Position numbers and translations under genes: made by a program. From the NCBI RefSeq assembly GCF_000588875.1, contig NZ_JEMV01000001.1:207315-250694 (forward strand): a DNA stretch of 43,380 nucleotides, written 5' to 3'. Below are positions 1 to 8,951 of the stretch, in pieces. Under the pieces are notes generated by a model that saw nothing but the letters and a program-made list of their open reading frames with translations, searched no databases and was not told the DNA's origin. How positions within the stretch are numbered: the stretch's first letter is position 1; each line of letters begins with the position of its first letter. Source of the stretch: Sphingobium sp. Ant17 (lineage in GTDB: Bacteria > Pseudomonadota > Alphaproteobacteria > Sphingomonadales > Sphingomonadaceae).

Positions 1-291
1 CTGATGGACAGCGCCGAGGAGGATGTGCTGGCCTACATGACCTTCCCAGCCCAACACCGCACGAAGTTGCACAGCAACAATCCGATCGAGCGGCTCAATG
101 GCGAGATCAAGCGGCGCACCGATGTTGTCGGTATCTTCCCCAACGAAGAGGCGATTACCCGTCTCGTCGGCGCTATCCTTCTGGAACAGAACGACGAATG
201 GGCCGTCCAACGCTGCCGCTACATGACACTTGAGAGCGTCTCAGGTTTAAGCGATAATCCCATCATCACGTTGCCTGCCATGGCAGCATGA
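1..291 (+). CDS. IS256-family transposase, C-terminal part (cut by window start)
   Basis: The reading frame is open from base 1 and ends at a TGA at 289-291, so this is the last ~96 residues of a longer protein. The segment 'NNPIERLNGEIKRRTDVVGIF' region carries the conserved glutamate of the DDE triad (NPIERLN) followed by the basic helix and the 'EEAITRLVGAILLEQNDEW' tail, which is characteristic of IS256/Mutator-type transposases. These enzymes cut and join the IS ends. The sequence just downstream (about 340-358, a CTACACCACGCTGTGGGACA-type run) resembles the terminal repeat of this family, so the element probably ends near 360. Completeness upstream cannot be judged. Confidence 0.9.
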   Translation: MMDSAEEDVLAYMTFPAQHRTKLHSNNPIERLNGEIKRRTDVVGIFPNEEAITRLVGAILLEQNDEWAVQRCRYMTLESVSGLSDNPIITLPAMAA

Positions 292-474
292 TCAATCCGG
301 CTTAGCCGGAGGTCGCTGTGGCTATCCCAGCGAACCTACACCACGCTGTGGGACACGATCAGCAAAGGCAAGTCGCACTCACCCATTTAGCTGGCTTGGC
401 GCGCAGTCCCGCGTCGCGCGCATATGACACGGTGGTCCTCAGCTTCCATTCCAGCTTATACCAAGACTCTCTGA

Positions 475-1535
475 TCAGAACCTGTGCGCCCATTGGCGAA
501 GTCCGATTGTCATGATGCGCCAGGGCTGATCGATGAGGCAGTTCCAGGCAAAGCAGCAATGGTCGACGATATTGTCGTAGGACGAAAAGATGCGGTTCGA
601 AAGCCAGTTATCGCGCATAAACTGCCATAGATTTTCGACAGGGTTCAACTCCGGGCATTTGGGCGGCAGCGGCAGCAATGTTATATTGGCGGGGATGGTC
701 AGTGCGCCGGACATATGCCACCCGGCCTGATCGAGCATGAGGACGGCATGGGCCCCCGGCGCCACCTGGCTGCTGATCTCAGCCAGATGCATGCCCATCG
801 CCTCGCTGTTGCAATGGGGCATAACGAGGCCCGCGCCTTTCCCTTCAGCCGGACAGATAGCGCCAAAGATCCAGGCCGATGCCCGACGCAGATCGCGGGG
901 CGCTATTGGTCTGGTTCCCCGTTTGGCCCAGCGCCGGGTGAGTTTGGTCTGCTGGCCGATCCGGGCTTCGTCCTGCCACCACAGCTCTATGGGCGTGCCT
1001 TTGGGGAGGGTCTTGCGGATTTGCGCCAGACGGGCGGGGAACTCTTTTTAAAAATGGCAATATTTGCGAGGTCCTGCGCGTGATGGCGCGGGCGAGCCGA
1101 GAGCTTGCGGTAGCCCATGGTCCGCAGTTCATGCCCCAGCGCCTGCTTGCTGATCGAGATATTGAACTCGTCCCATAGCCACTGGCCCAAATCAATAATG
1201 CGCCAACGCACAACGCCATGGATGGCAGGGGTCGGCCCCGTATCAATGATCTCCTCCAATGCGCGGCGGTGCCTGTCATTGAGGATCGTTGTCGGCCCTG
1301 GCGCCTTGCGGGTCATCAACCCGTCGGGGCCCTCAGCGTTGAAGCGAACGACCCAATCCCGCACGATCTGACGCGTCACCCCGCCGACAAGGGCTGCATC
1401 GCTGCGGCTGTGCCCGTCCAGGATCGTCGCGATTGCCAATAATCGACGTACTTGCGCCCCGTCCTTGCAGCGCCGCGCAACGGCACGAACATCGCCTGCG
1501 CTGAAATCTCCACGGAGCTTGATCGGAACAGACAT
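475..1535 (-). CDS. IS630-family transposase, in two frames (-1 frameshift)
   Basis: The N-terminal frame (1535 down to about 1045) starts at an ATG preceded by GGAGGAGG and contains helix-turn-helix sequence for end binding. Near 1045-1055 the frame must shift by -1 at TTTTTAAAAAG to enter the C-terminal frame, which is open from there to the TGA at 475-477. The joined protein has the full DDE set: 'WWQDEARIGQ' (first Asp), 'VLMLDQAGWH' (second Asp) and 'ELNPVENLW' (Glu). Many IS630 transposases use programmed frameshifting, but one missing A in the A-run would give the same picture, so the frameshift may be natural, a mutation or a sequencing error. Apart from it the protein looks complete. 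Confidence 0.85.
532..532. other. placeholder-free marker: start of hairpin described at 1532-1561
   Basis: No feature is claimed at this base; the translation-control hairpin of the transposase is listed separately at 1532-1561. Confidence 0.01.
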
Positions 1536-1561
1536 CGCAAACCTCCTCCAGTTTGCGATGT
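1532..1561 (-). promoter_or_regulatory. Hairpin covering the transposase RBS and start codon
   Basis: An exact inverted repeat, 11 bp per arm (1532-1542 and 1551-1561), encloses an 8-nt loop at 1543-1550. Read on the minus strand the loop is TGGAGGAG, which is the Shine-Dalgarno sequence, and the distal arm contains the ATG start codon (1533-1535). Such structures in IS10 and IS50 block translation from read-through transcripts entering the element. Here the same role is inferred; the structure itself is read directly from the sequence. Confidence 0.7.
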
Positions 1562-1745
1562 TGAATCACGTTATCGCTTCTTGCGATAGGCCCAACGAGT
1601 CAGATCCCACAAGCCTTGGTATTAATTCATCACCCAAGATGATCCGCCTGGTCGTAATAATGTAAGTTGCTTCTCCTTTGTCGCTGCCAAACGTCTAGGA
1701 TCTTCGACGACGCCCTCGCCCCCGCTTGATCCACGGCAGGACCAT

Positions 1746-4199
1746 CTACAGATCGGGCAGGATCTGATCGGCCCTGCCCCAATGGGACAGATCCTTCGAC
1801 GCCGCGCGTTTCACCATCTCGCCCGCATCCCCAATATGCCAATGGTCTGGGCCGTCGAGCGTGCGCAGTTCTTCCCAGCTGAGCGGCACCGCGATCGGTG
1901 CGAACGGCCGCGATCGCGCGCTGTAAGGCATGACGGCGGTGGCACCGCGCTGGTTGCGCAGATAGTCGATGAAGATTTTGCCCGTCCGCTTCGCCTTGGC
2001 AAGCGCGGCCGTAAAACGGTCGGGATCGGCCTGCGACAGGGCGGTTGCGAAACGGTGCGCGAAATCCTTGACCTGCGGCCACTCCGCGCTCGGCGTCAGC
2101 GGGGCGATCACATGCACCCCCTTGCCGCCCGTCACCATCGGAAAGGTGACCAGCCCCATCTGCGCCAATACATCCTGAAGGTGGACGGCGGCCGACGCCA
2201 CATCCTTGAACGCCAGCCCCTCGTCGGGATCAAGGTCGAACACCAGTCGATCAGGCTTCTCGACATCTTCGATCCGGGCACCCCAGCCATGAAATTCGAT
2301 CGTCCCCATCTGAACGCAGGTCAGCAGCCCCGCAGGCGCATCGACGAAGAGATAGGGTTCCTCATGCCCATCCTTTTCCAGTATGCCCACTTGCTTGACG
2401 TCGTCGCCGAAACTGCCCGCATCATGTTTCTGGAAAAAGCATTTCTTGTCGCGACCTTGCGGACAGCGCACGAGGCTGATTGGCCGACTGCCTGCCCAGG
2501 GCAGCATGATATCCGCGACCGTTTCATAATAATCGGCCAGTTCGCCCTTGGTGAGTTTGCCCTCCGGGAAGATCACCCGATCGCGATTGCTGATCTTGAC
2601 TCCGCTGGTCGAGGTGGGCTGCGGCACCCGTGAGACGGGCGCTTCGATTTCCAGCACGACGGCTTCCGGCTTCTTGTCCTCGCGCAATCCGAGATAGCTT
2701 GAATGGCGCAGGACGCCTTCGTCGGTAAATTCGGCGAAGGCGACCTCGACCACCAGTTTCGGTGTGATCCAGCGTACCTCGCGCACCGCCGCGCGTGGGG
2801 CCTCGACCGTCGGTGTCTTTTGGGCCAGCGGTGCCATCAGTTTCAGCAGCCGCTCCATCTCATCCGCAGAAAAGCCGGTGCCGACCTTCCCGGCGAAACG
2901 CAGCGCGCCTTTGTCATGCACGCCCAGCAGCAGCGAGCGGAACCCGCGCCGCTTGTCCGAGGGTAACCAACCCACGATCACGAACTCCTGACGCCGAATG
3001 CACTTGGTCTTGACCCAGCTGCCCGATCGCGTGCCCGCATAGCGCGCATCGACCCGCTTGGAGATGACGCCTTCAAGCCCCGCGCTGCAAAAGCGCTCGA
3101 ACAACTGCTCGCCGCGCCCGACGATATGATCCGAATAACGGATATGCCCCACCCCGTCGCCGATCAGCGTGGCGAGCATCTCCTTGCGTTCAAGCAAGGG
3201 CCGCCCGGTCAGATCCTCGCCATTCAATGCCAGCAGGTCGAACGCCATATAATCGATTTGGCCGGGATCGTCTTTCAGCGCCGCCTGTAAGCCCTGGAAG
3301 CTAGTGCGGCCATCTGGCAGGATCACCACCGCTTCACCGTCGATCAGGGCGTTCGCGGCGCCCAGCTTTGTCGCGTCGGCGATCAGCCCGGCAAAGCGAT
3401 CGGACCAGTCGAGGCCCGATCGCGTATAGGCTCTGCCATTGTCGCCGCTGATGGCCAGCAGCGTGCGATAGCCATCATATTTCAGCTCATGGAGCCAACG
3501 GTCACCTGCAGGCACATGGTCGACCAGGGTCGCCAGCTGTACCGGCTGGAATGGCGGCGGGCCACTGTCCTTCGCATTTGAGGCTTTGCTCTCGGAAACA
3601 TGTTTCCCAGCGGCGATCTCCTCCATCGTGCGGCCACTGTCGATGCTGGTGAGATGGTGGCTGATTAGATCGTCCGACCCACCGGCAAAACTATCATTCA
3701 CTTTGCGCAAAATCCAGTTTTCGCCCCGCTCCTTCCCGCGCGGCTTGAGCCGGAACAAAATCCATTCGCCCTGCATCCGGCAGCCATGGAGAATGAAATG
3801 GAGATGCCCTTCGGGCAGCGTCTTGCGTGGATCCTTGCCCTCTATCGGTTCCCATATGCCATTGTCCCACAGCATGACGGTGCCGCCGCCATATTCACCT
3901 TTCGGGATCAGGCCCTCGAACCGGGCGTAATCGAGCGGATGATCTTCAGTCCGCACCGCCAGGCGCTTGTCGTCGGGATTGGCGCTTGGCCCACGGGTGA
4001 CGGCCCAACTGACCAGCACACCGTCCAGCTCCAGCCGGAAATCATAATGCAACCGCGACGCTGCATGTTTCTGCACGACAAAGCCTTTGCCGCTAGTTGG
4101 AAGCTTGGCACCTGTAGGCTCCGTCGTGCGCGCAAAATCCCGCTTCGCCCTATAAAGGTCAAGGCTGTCTTTCGGGCTTTTGTCCTGCGCCTTCGCCAT
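1746..4199 (-). CDS. ligD: ATP-dependent DNA ligase D (LigD), PE-ligase-polymerase
   Basis: LigD seals double-strand breaks in bacterial non-homologous end joining together with Ku. The 817-residue protein has the three standard domains in order: a 3'-phosphoesterase domain (about 25-190; 'RLHYDFRLELDG' and 'EDHPLDYARFEG'), an ATP-dependent ligase domain (about 215-520; nucleotidyl-lysine in 'ELKYDGYR', K240), and a primase/polymerase domain (about 535-810; metal-binding Asp pair in 'LVFDLDPDEG', D655 and D657). The ATG at 4199 is preferred because the open frame upstream begins only with a TTG at 4229 and a purine-rich GAGGGAAAGGGA stretch lies between them. It is the last gene of the ku - GNAT - ligD set, 72 bp after the GNAT gene. 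It looks intact. Confidence 0.96.
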   Translation of the reverse strand: MAKAQDKSPKDSLDLYRAKRDFARTTEPTGAKLPTSGKGFVVQKHAASRLHYDFRLELDGVLVSWAVTRGPSANPDDKRLAVRTEDHPLDYARFEGLIPKGEYGGGTVMLWDNGIWEPIEGKDPRKTLPEGHLHFILHGCRMQGEWILFRLKPRGKERGENWILRKVNDSFAGGSDDLISHHLTSIDSGRTMEEIAAGKHVSESKASNAKDSGPPPFQPVQLATLVDHVPAGDRWLHELKYDGYRTLLAISGDNGRAYTRSGLDWSDRFAGLIADATKLGAANALIDGEAVVILPDGRTSFQGLQAALKDDPGQIDYMAFDLLALNGEDLTGRPLLERKEMLATLIGDGVGHIRYSDHIVGRGEQLFERFCSAGLEGVISKRVDARYAGTRSGSWVKTKCIRRQEFVIVGWLPSDKRRGFRSLLLGVHDKGALRFAGKVGTGFSADEMERLLKLMAPLAQKTPTVEAPRAAVREVRWITPKLVVEVAFAEFTDEGVLRHSSYLGLREDKKPEAVVLEIEAPVSRVPQPTSTSGVKISNRDRVIFPEGKLTKGELADYYETVADIMLPWAGSRPISLVRCPQGRDKKCFFQKHDAGSFGDDVKQVGILEKDGHEEPYLFVDAPAGLLTCVQMGTIEFHGWGARIEDVEKPDRLVFDLDPDEGLAFKDVASAAVHLQDVLAQMGLVTFPMVTGGKGVHVIAPLTPSAEWPQVKDFAHRFATALSQADPDRFTAALAKAKRTGKIFIDYLRNQRGATAVMPYSARSRPFAPIAVPLSWEELRTLDGPDHWHIGDAGEMVKRAASKDLSHWGRADQILPDL

Positions 4200-4271
4200 T
4201 CTGGTTGCTTCCGTCCCTTTCCCTCTCAATCCGCAGATGCGCCAACTCGTTCCGGGACCACCACAAAGGGG

Positions 4272-5096
4272 TCATGCCTCCGCATCGATGGCCCGCACGA
4301 AACGATAGCTGGTCTGCTCGAACGCCGAAGCCCGGAAGAAATTATGCGCGTTTTTGATGGCGATATCGCTCATCGCTTCGATCCGCGTGCATGCCGCTTC
4401 GCGCATCGCCCTTGTCGCAGCATCCAGCATGGCAGTCGCGATACCTTTGCGGCGATGGCCTTCATCCACTAGCAACAGCGTGATCCGCCCGATCAGACCA
4501 TGGTGAAGCGTCGGGATCAAAGCCCAGCTGCAACAACCGATGACCCCCTCCAAAATAGCCAGAAGCGTGCACCCACCGGCCTTTGCGACCCGCTCAAGAT
4601 TCTCCACGACCCCGCTCTCGTCGATGGTGATCTTATCAAGCTGTCGCAGCAGTGCCACCATGTCTGCCGCATCCGCTGACTTCGCGGCGCGGATACGGAG
4701 CGGGGCCGGTTCGGGCGTGGACGCGGGCTTGGCCGCAATCTTCTTCGCGGGCGTTGGCGTGTGTCCGGCGGAACGCCTCGCGCGCGGTCGGATAGTCGAC
4801 TCGATCTTTTCGTTCGTCGCCTTCGCTTTTCGTGGCGATGCAGGACGCGAAGGCATGGCGTCGGCCGATGCCTTCCATGTGCTTGTCGCGCCCTTGCGCA
4901 GAAAAGCCTCGATATCCTCCAGCGAAGCGGTAAGCCCTTCGTCGCTGACTCCAAGCAAGGGTTTCCCACCCACATCGGTCACCCCATATTTGCCGTAATC
5001 ACCCGCACCGACTTTGCGCCTGCGGGACTTAACCAGCTTGAAACCACGATGGGCGGCCATCTCGCGCAGCATCTGATCCTTGGTCGCGTCGGTCAT
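4272..5096 (-). CDS. GNAT acetyltransferase with N-terminal DUF-like domain, NHEJ operon
   Basis: The 274-residue product has two parts joined by a Lys/Ala/Pro-rich linker (about 75-130). Residues 1-70 ('MAAHRGFKLVKSRRRKVG' onward) form a small basic domain that I recognise as recurring in sphingomonad proteins but cannot name. Residues 132-274 form a GNAT fold: the acetyl-CoA loop is 'DEGHRRKGIATAML' (R/Q-x-x-G-x-G/A type), followed by 'AIKNAHNFFRASAFEQTSYRFVR'. It lies between ku (35 bp) and ligD (72 bp) on the same strand, so a role tied to end joining, perhaps acetylating the Lys-rich Ku tail, is possible but is only inference from context. The substrate is unknown. Confidence 0.88.
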   Translation of the reverse strand: MTDATKDQMLREMAAHRGFKLVKSRRRKVGAGDYGKYGVTDVGGKPLLGVSDEGLTASLEDIEAFLRKGATSTWKASADAMPSRPASPRKAKATNEKIESTIRPRARRSAGHTPTPAKKIAAKPASTPEPAPLRIRAAKSADAADMVALLRQLDKITIDESGVVENLERVAKAGGCTLLAILEGVIGCCSWALIPTLHHGLIGRITLLLVDEGHRRKGIATAMLDAATRAMREAACTRIEAMSDIAIKNAHNFFRASAFEQTSYRFVRAIDAEA

Positions 5097-5131
5097 GATC
5101 CGCTACGCGCAAAGCATCGGAAACGAACTGC

Positions 5132-6031
5132 TCACGCCCGCTTCTTGGCAGGCGCTTTTGCGGATGCCTTGTCGGCGGACTTCGCATCACTCTTGGCTGC
5201 AGCCTTGCCCGTCGGCTTCTTTGCCGGGGCCTTCGCCTTGCTGGCCGGGCCGATGGATTTTTTCAGCGCCGCCATCAGGTCAACGACATTATTGCCCCGT
5301 GGATCGGCACGCTCGTCATCATCGCCGTCGATGTTGAGCGTCTTTCCCTTCTTCTTATGCTCGATAAGTTCCTTCAGCGCATCGACATAGCGATCGTGAA
5401 AATCGCTCGCATCGAACTTGCCGGTCTTCTTGTCGATCAAGGTCGTGGCGAGATCGAGCAGTTCATCATCCGGCTCGCCATCGCCGATCTCATGGAAATA
5501 ACTCGCGGCCTTGTTGACTTCATCGGCGTAGCGCAACGTCTCCATCACCATGCCGCGCCCGCACGCTTTGATGCTGACGACATATTCCCGACCGCGCATC
5601 GCCAACTGGCCAAGACCGACCTTCCGACTGCGCCGCAACGCCTCCCGCAGGACGATGAAGGCTTCCTCCGCCAGGTCGTCAGCTGGCACCACATAATAGG
5701 GCTTCTCGAAATAGATCATGTCGATGTCGTGCGCATCGACGAACTGGGTCAATTCCAATGTCTTCTTGCTCTCCAGCTTGACCCCTTCGATGTCCTTCTC
5801 ATCCAGCAGGACATATTCGCCCTTGGCATATTCAAAGCCTTTGACGATGTCGTCCAGGTCGATTGGCCCGATGCCGGGCACGATCTTCTCATATTTGATG
5901 CGCTTGCCCGAAGGTTCGTGGATCTGGTTGAAGGCGATCGTCGCGCCGCTCCTGGTCGCGGAATAGATTTCGACGGGGATGGAGACGAGCGCAAGCCGGA
6001 TCTGGCCTTTCCAATAGGGTCGTGCAGCCAT
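5132..6031 (-). CDS. ku: Non-homologous end-joining protein Ku
   Basis: Bacterial Ku forms a homodimeric ring that binds DNA ends and recruits LigD. The 299-residue protein begins 'MAARPYWKGQIRLALVSIPV', the hallmark Ku start, and continues through the core ('KRIKYEKIVPG', 'DLDDIVKGFEYAKGEYVLL', 'YYVVPADDLAEEAFIVL'). The C-terminus (from about 255) is a low-complexity Lys/Ala tail ending 'APAKKRA', as in Ku proteins whose tails bind DNA. The ATG at 6031 is chosen because AGGAG lies 8 nt upstream and the family starts there; the longer open frame upstream runs into an IS remnant. It is the first gene of the operon, followed by the GNAT gene and ligD. Confidence 0.96.
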   Translation of the reverse strand: MAARPYWKGQIRLALVSIPVEIYSATRSGATIAFNQIHEPSGKRIKYEKIVPGIGPIDLDDIVKGFEYAKGEYVLLDEKDIEGVKLESKKTLELTQFVDAHDIDMIYFEKPYYVVPADDLAEEAFIVLREALRRSRKVGLGQLAMRGREYVVSIKACGRGMVMETLRYADEVNKAASYFHEIGDGEPDDELLDLATTLIDKKTGKFDASDFHDRYVDALKELIEHKKKGKTLNIDGDDDERADPRGNNVVDLMAALKKSIGPASKAKAPAKKPTGKAAAKSDAKSADKASAKAPAKKRA

Positions 6032-6099
6032 GATCATCTCCTGTCGATCTATCGCATCAACCCTTCGCGCATGGTCCCGTTCCGCGCGCATGGCCCGGA

Positions 6100-6263
6100 G
6101 GATCAGAGATACAGAAGCAAACGACCGCGTCGTAGCCACGGTCGGCCATCTGCAGGTCCGCGCCTTTGACATTGGAGGTGTTGCCGGGCGTCAGGGCGAG
6201 GCCGAGTGGTCGCCCCAGGACATCCACAAGGGCATGTATCTTCGTTGTCCGGCCGCCGCGCGA
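6100..6263 (-). pseudogene. IS5-family (IS427-like) transposase remnant
   Basis: On the minus strand a ~55-residue stretch reads 'SRGGRTTKIHALVDVLGRPL', then 'GLALTPGNTSNVKGADLQ' and 'MADRGYDAV', which is the central catalytic part of IS5/IS427-group transposases (RGGxTTKIHA and the Asp in ADRGYD). There is no start, no N- or C-terminal part and no inverted repeat that I can see, so this is a fossil. It lies between the ku promoter region and the end of the GH127 gene, whose TAA stop at 6267-6269 is almost at the fragment's edge. A past insertion or deletion therefore joined two unrelated regions here. Confidence 0.85.
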
Positions 6264-6266
6264 GAT

Positions 6267-8579
6267 TTACGTCGCCTGCGTCCGGATGGTGCGAGCAACA
6301 TAGACTTCGACCCCCTGCCACGTGTCGGCTTCGACGCGGACACGAATCTTCGATTTACCCCGCGCCATGTCGGCCGTCAGGGCATAGGTCTGGACATTGC
6401 GAGCGGACGTTATCTTGCCGGTCAGTCCTTCGCGGGCCAGCTGTTTGCCGTCGATCAGGATGCGGAAGTCCTTGTCGCGCTGACCTCCACTATAGACAAT
6501 TTGCAGCGCCATTGGTCCTGGTGCGACGGCCAGGTCGAACTCGAAAAAGCCCTTGTTCACGATCCGGCTGCGGTCGGCGACGTGCGAAACCGCCTCCGAT
6601 CCGCCACTGTCGGCAAAGCCATGATCGACCTCTGGCTGTTGTTCGCCCAGTCGGATGACGTCGATCGTGCGCGCGGCCAGGTCTGCCCGCTCCTTGGCCC
6701 CGCGTTCCCAGGCAACGCGTTCGGTCTGCCACTCGGCAGTATCGAAACGGCGGAAATAGACGGCGGTACGGTTTTCATGCTGCGCAAAGAAGGGTCGCAA
6801 TGTCAGGTCGCCCGGTTTGCCTTGTTCACCCAGACGATAATGGTGCAGGCCGCCAGCCGCTACCAATGCCGGCGCGCTCTGATCGGTGACGAGGGCAGGG
6901 TCCACACCCTCCCACGAGCGTTCACTCGGACCCATGTCGCCCGCCAGGACCAAGGGGCCGCTCAGGAAGGCGATCAGCTTGGCATCATCGGGCATCGATT
7001 CGACCCGCACCGGCATGGGCAACGACAATGTGATGCGGTCGCCTGTCTTCAAGCCCGTCAACATCAGATAGCCGTGCTCAAGGACGCCTGCCGCCTTACC
7101 ATTCACTTGCAAGACCGGCGTGGTGCACCACCCAGGTACGCGCAGCGCCAGCTTCTTCGGCGCTTTCGTCACCGCAATCCGCACCATATTGTCCAGCGGG
7201 AACGCGGTATCCATGTCGAGCTGCGCTTCGGGCGCGTTCAGCGTGGAGGCATAATAGAGGTTGATTGCGACCGCGTCGTTGCGCTTCCAATAAATGCTCT
7301 CGCCATGCTTTGAATGGCTTTCCATGCCCGACCCGACGCAGCACCAGAAATCCTCGGTCGGGTTCGAGTGGACGCGCGCCATCCCCGATGCCAGCCCCGT
7401 GAAGTAAGTGAACATGCCCGTCTTGGGGTCTTGCTGGCTCATGATGTGATTGAGGTGCGCGCGCTCGTAGAAATCGAAATAGCTGGCATCACCGTTCCAG
7501 CTGTACAGATGACGTGTCAGGCGCAACATGTTGTAGCTGTTGCACGCCTCGCACGTTTGTTGGTCGAGCCGCTGAGCCAGTTGGCGCGGCAAGCCGAAAT
7601 GCTCGTGGTCCGAATTGCCGCCGATGACATAGCTGTGATCGCGCGTGACGGTGGCCCAGAAAAATTGCGCAACCTTGGCCCGGTCGGCATTGCCGGTCAG
7701 TTCATGCAGCCGCGCTTCGCCCACGATCTTGGGGATCTGGGTATTGGCATGCTTGCCCGCCAGTTCGTCGCGTCCGGCCTGGAGCGGATTGACGATCGAA
7801 TGATGCCGCATCCGTTCCGACAAGTTCAGCCAGCGGCGATTGCCCGTGCGCTTGTACAGTTCGGCATAGGATTCAGTCAGGCCGCCATGCTCGGTGCGGA
7901 GAATATCCTGCACTTGGGCATCGCTCAATCCTTCCACGATCGTGCCGAGATAGTCGCCAAGGCCGATCGCAACGGCCAAGCCATCCTTCATGCCCGCATG
8001 GAGATGCGCATCCAGCGCACCGGCCATGACCTTGTGATAGGTATAAAGGGGCACCCATCCTTCGTTCAGGCTGAAGCCGGTCGATCGGATTTCGCTCCTG
8101 CGTAGTTCTTCATATATGATCTTGCCATCGACCGTCTTGCCATCGCGCTCGACGGTGGTGCCGCCCGCATAGCCATCGCCTTGTTTCGCCTGGATCGCCT
8201 TGAGTTCGCCGACGATATAGGCGGCGCGGTCGCGGAACTGCGGATCGCCCGTCTGCGCGTAGATCAGCGACAGCGCACTCAGATAATGGCCAAGCGAGTG
8301 CCCAGCGATGCCCCGCGACTCCCACCCGCCATAGACTTTGCCCTTGGTCGGCAATCCTGCCCCGGCGTGAAAATTATGAAGGAACCGGTCTGCATCGAGC
8401 GATAATAGATAACGTTGGTTCGCCTGAACCGAGGTTAGAAAGATCGACGGCTTCAGCCGCACGGCTGACAAAGGAAACGACGACGCCAGGAACGGTGCAG
8501 CAGGCGCACCCCAGGCAAATGGCGGCATCGCGCCCAGCGCGATTCCCGCCCCCAGCATGCCGCGCCGTGTCCAGCCCAT
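6267..8579 (-). CDS. GH127-type beta-L-arabinofuranosidase (DUF1680), exported
   Basis: The 770-residue protein starts with a twin-arginine type signal ('[21 protein letters not shown]', cleavage near residue 26), so it is probably periplasmic. The catalytic (alpha/alpha)6-barrel includes '[20 protein letters not shown]' and the zinc/cysteine site of GH127: E344-x-C346 in 'CEACNSYN' and the pair C413-C414 in 'FWCCVGSGM'. In the characterised GH127 enzyme HypBA1 the equivalent Glu, Cys and Cys-Cys bind zinc and one Cys of the pair is the nucleophile. The likely reaction is release of beta-L-arabinofuranose from plant glycans or glycoproteins; other GH127/GH146 specificities are possible. The ATG is preceded by GGGAGAGTGAC. 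It appears monocistronic, with an IS remnant directly downstream. Confidence 0.9.
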   Translation of the reverse strand: MGWTRRGMLGAGIALGAMPPFAWGAPAAPFLASSFPLSAVRLKPSIFLTSVQANQRYLLSLDADRFLHNFHAGAGLPTKGKVYGGWESRGIAGHSLGHYLSALSLIYAQTGDPQFRDRAAYIVGELKAIQAKQGDGYAGGTTVERDGKTVDGKIIYEELRRSEIRSTGFSLNEGWVPLYTYHKVMAGALDAHLHAGMKDGLAVAIGLGDYLGTIVEGLSDAQVQDILRTEHGGLTESYAELYKRTGNRRWLNLSERMRHHSIVNPLQAGRDELAGKHANTQIPKIVGEARLHELTGNADRAKVAQFFWATVTRDHSYVIGGNSDHEHFGLPRQLAQRLDQQTCEACNSYNMLRLTRHLYSWNGDASYFDFYERAHLNHIMSQQDPKTGMFTYFTGLASGMARVHSNPTEDFWCCVGSGMESHSKHGESIYWKRNDAVAINLYYASTLNAPEAQLDMDTAFPLDNMVRIAVTKAPKKLALRVPGWCTTPVLQVNGKAAGVLEHGYLMLTGLKTGDRITLSLPMPVRVESMPDDAKLIAFLSGPLVLAGDMGPSERSWEGVDPALVTDQSAPALVAAGGLHHYRLGEQGKPGDLTLRPFFAQHENRTAVYFRRFDTAEWQTERVAWERGAKERADLAARTIDVIRLGEQQPEVDHGFADSGGSEAVSHVADRSRIVNKGFFEFDLAVAPGPMALQIVYSGGQRDKDFRILIDGKQLAREGLTGKITSARNVQTYALTADMARGKSKIRVRVEADTWQGVEVYVARTIRTQAT

Positions 8580-8951
8580 GTCACTCTCCCGATCTGATGT
8601 TAGGCCGACCCTATCGTGTCTTTTTGTATGAGTAAATGACCAGCCGAATATGATCCTGTTCCGGGACTAAAAGTTCGGAGGCGGCGCTGAGCGGAGCGTG
8701 AAGGCGCGCGCGGTTGCATGCGGCCAGTTCTTGCTATCCGCTGGACGAATTGCTTCTCTCGAAACCGGTCATGCGTTGTCGGCCCATAAGTTCCGACCCG
8801 ATAATGCACCTACCAGCGCGTGATGGGAATTAAATCGCGGCACAGCGCAGCGCCGCAAATTGGCGCTCCAATCCAACAAGCGCTACCATCGGCGTGATCC
8901 CGCTGTTGTGATCCCCTGCCGCCGCTAAATTATGCCCTTCCGCCCGTCGCG
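8580..8951. other. Intergenic region between GH127 gene and LysR gene
   Basis: About 370 bp with no convincing gene. It should hold the minus-strand promoter of the GH127 gene (AT-richer stretch near 8620-8650) and the 3' end of the LysR gene. The short open frames here have no recognisable sequence. Confidence 0.5.

Larger units (their letters stand above)
459..1621 (-). mobile_element. IS630-family insertion sequence, near complete
   Basis: About 1.16 kb bounded by imperfect inverted ends: TACCAAG at 459-465 and its complement CTTGGTA at 1615-1621, with further partial matching inward (TGATC at 472-476 against GGATC-type sequence at the other end). A TA dinucleotide sits at both edges, as expected for IS630/Tc1-like elements that duplicate a TA target, but because TA lies inside the repeat the exact base cannot be fixed. 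It encodes one transposase on the minus strand, interrupted by a frameshift. It lies ~100 bp beyond the probable IS256 end, so two elements are stacked here. Confidence 0.8.

Noticed and set aside
532..532. The one-base entry at position 532 in the feature list
   Set aside because: It claims nothing and should be ignored; the transposase hairpin is the entry at 1532-1561.
6032..6172. Extending Ku upstream to 6172
   Set aside because: The extra residues come from the IS5 remnant in another frame and the Ku family starts at the MAARPYWKG position.
8600..8809. A 69-codon minus-strand frame upstream of the GH127 gene
   Set aside because: It is low-complexity, Arg-rich and has no family features; it probably covers the GH127 promoter.
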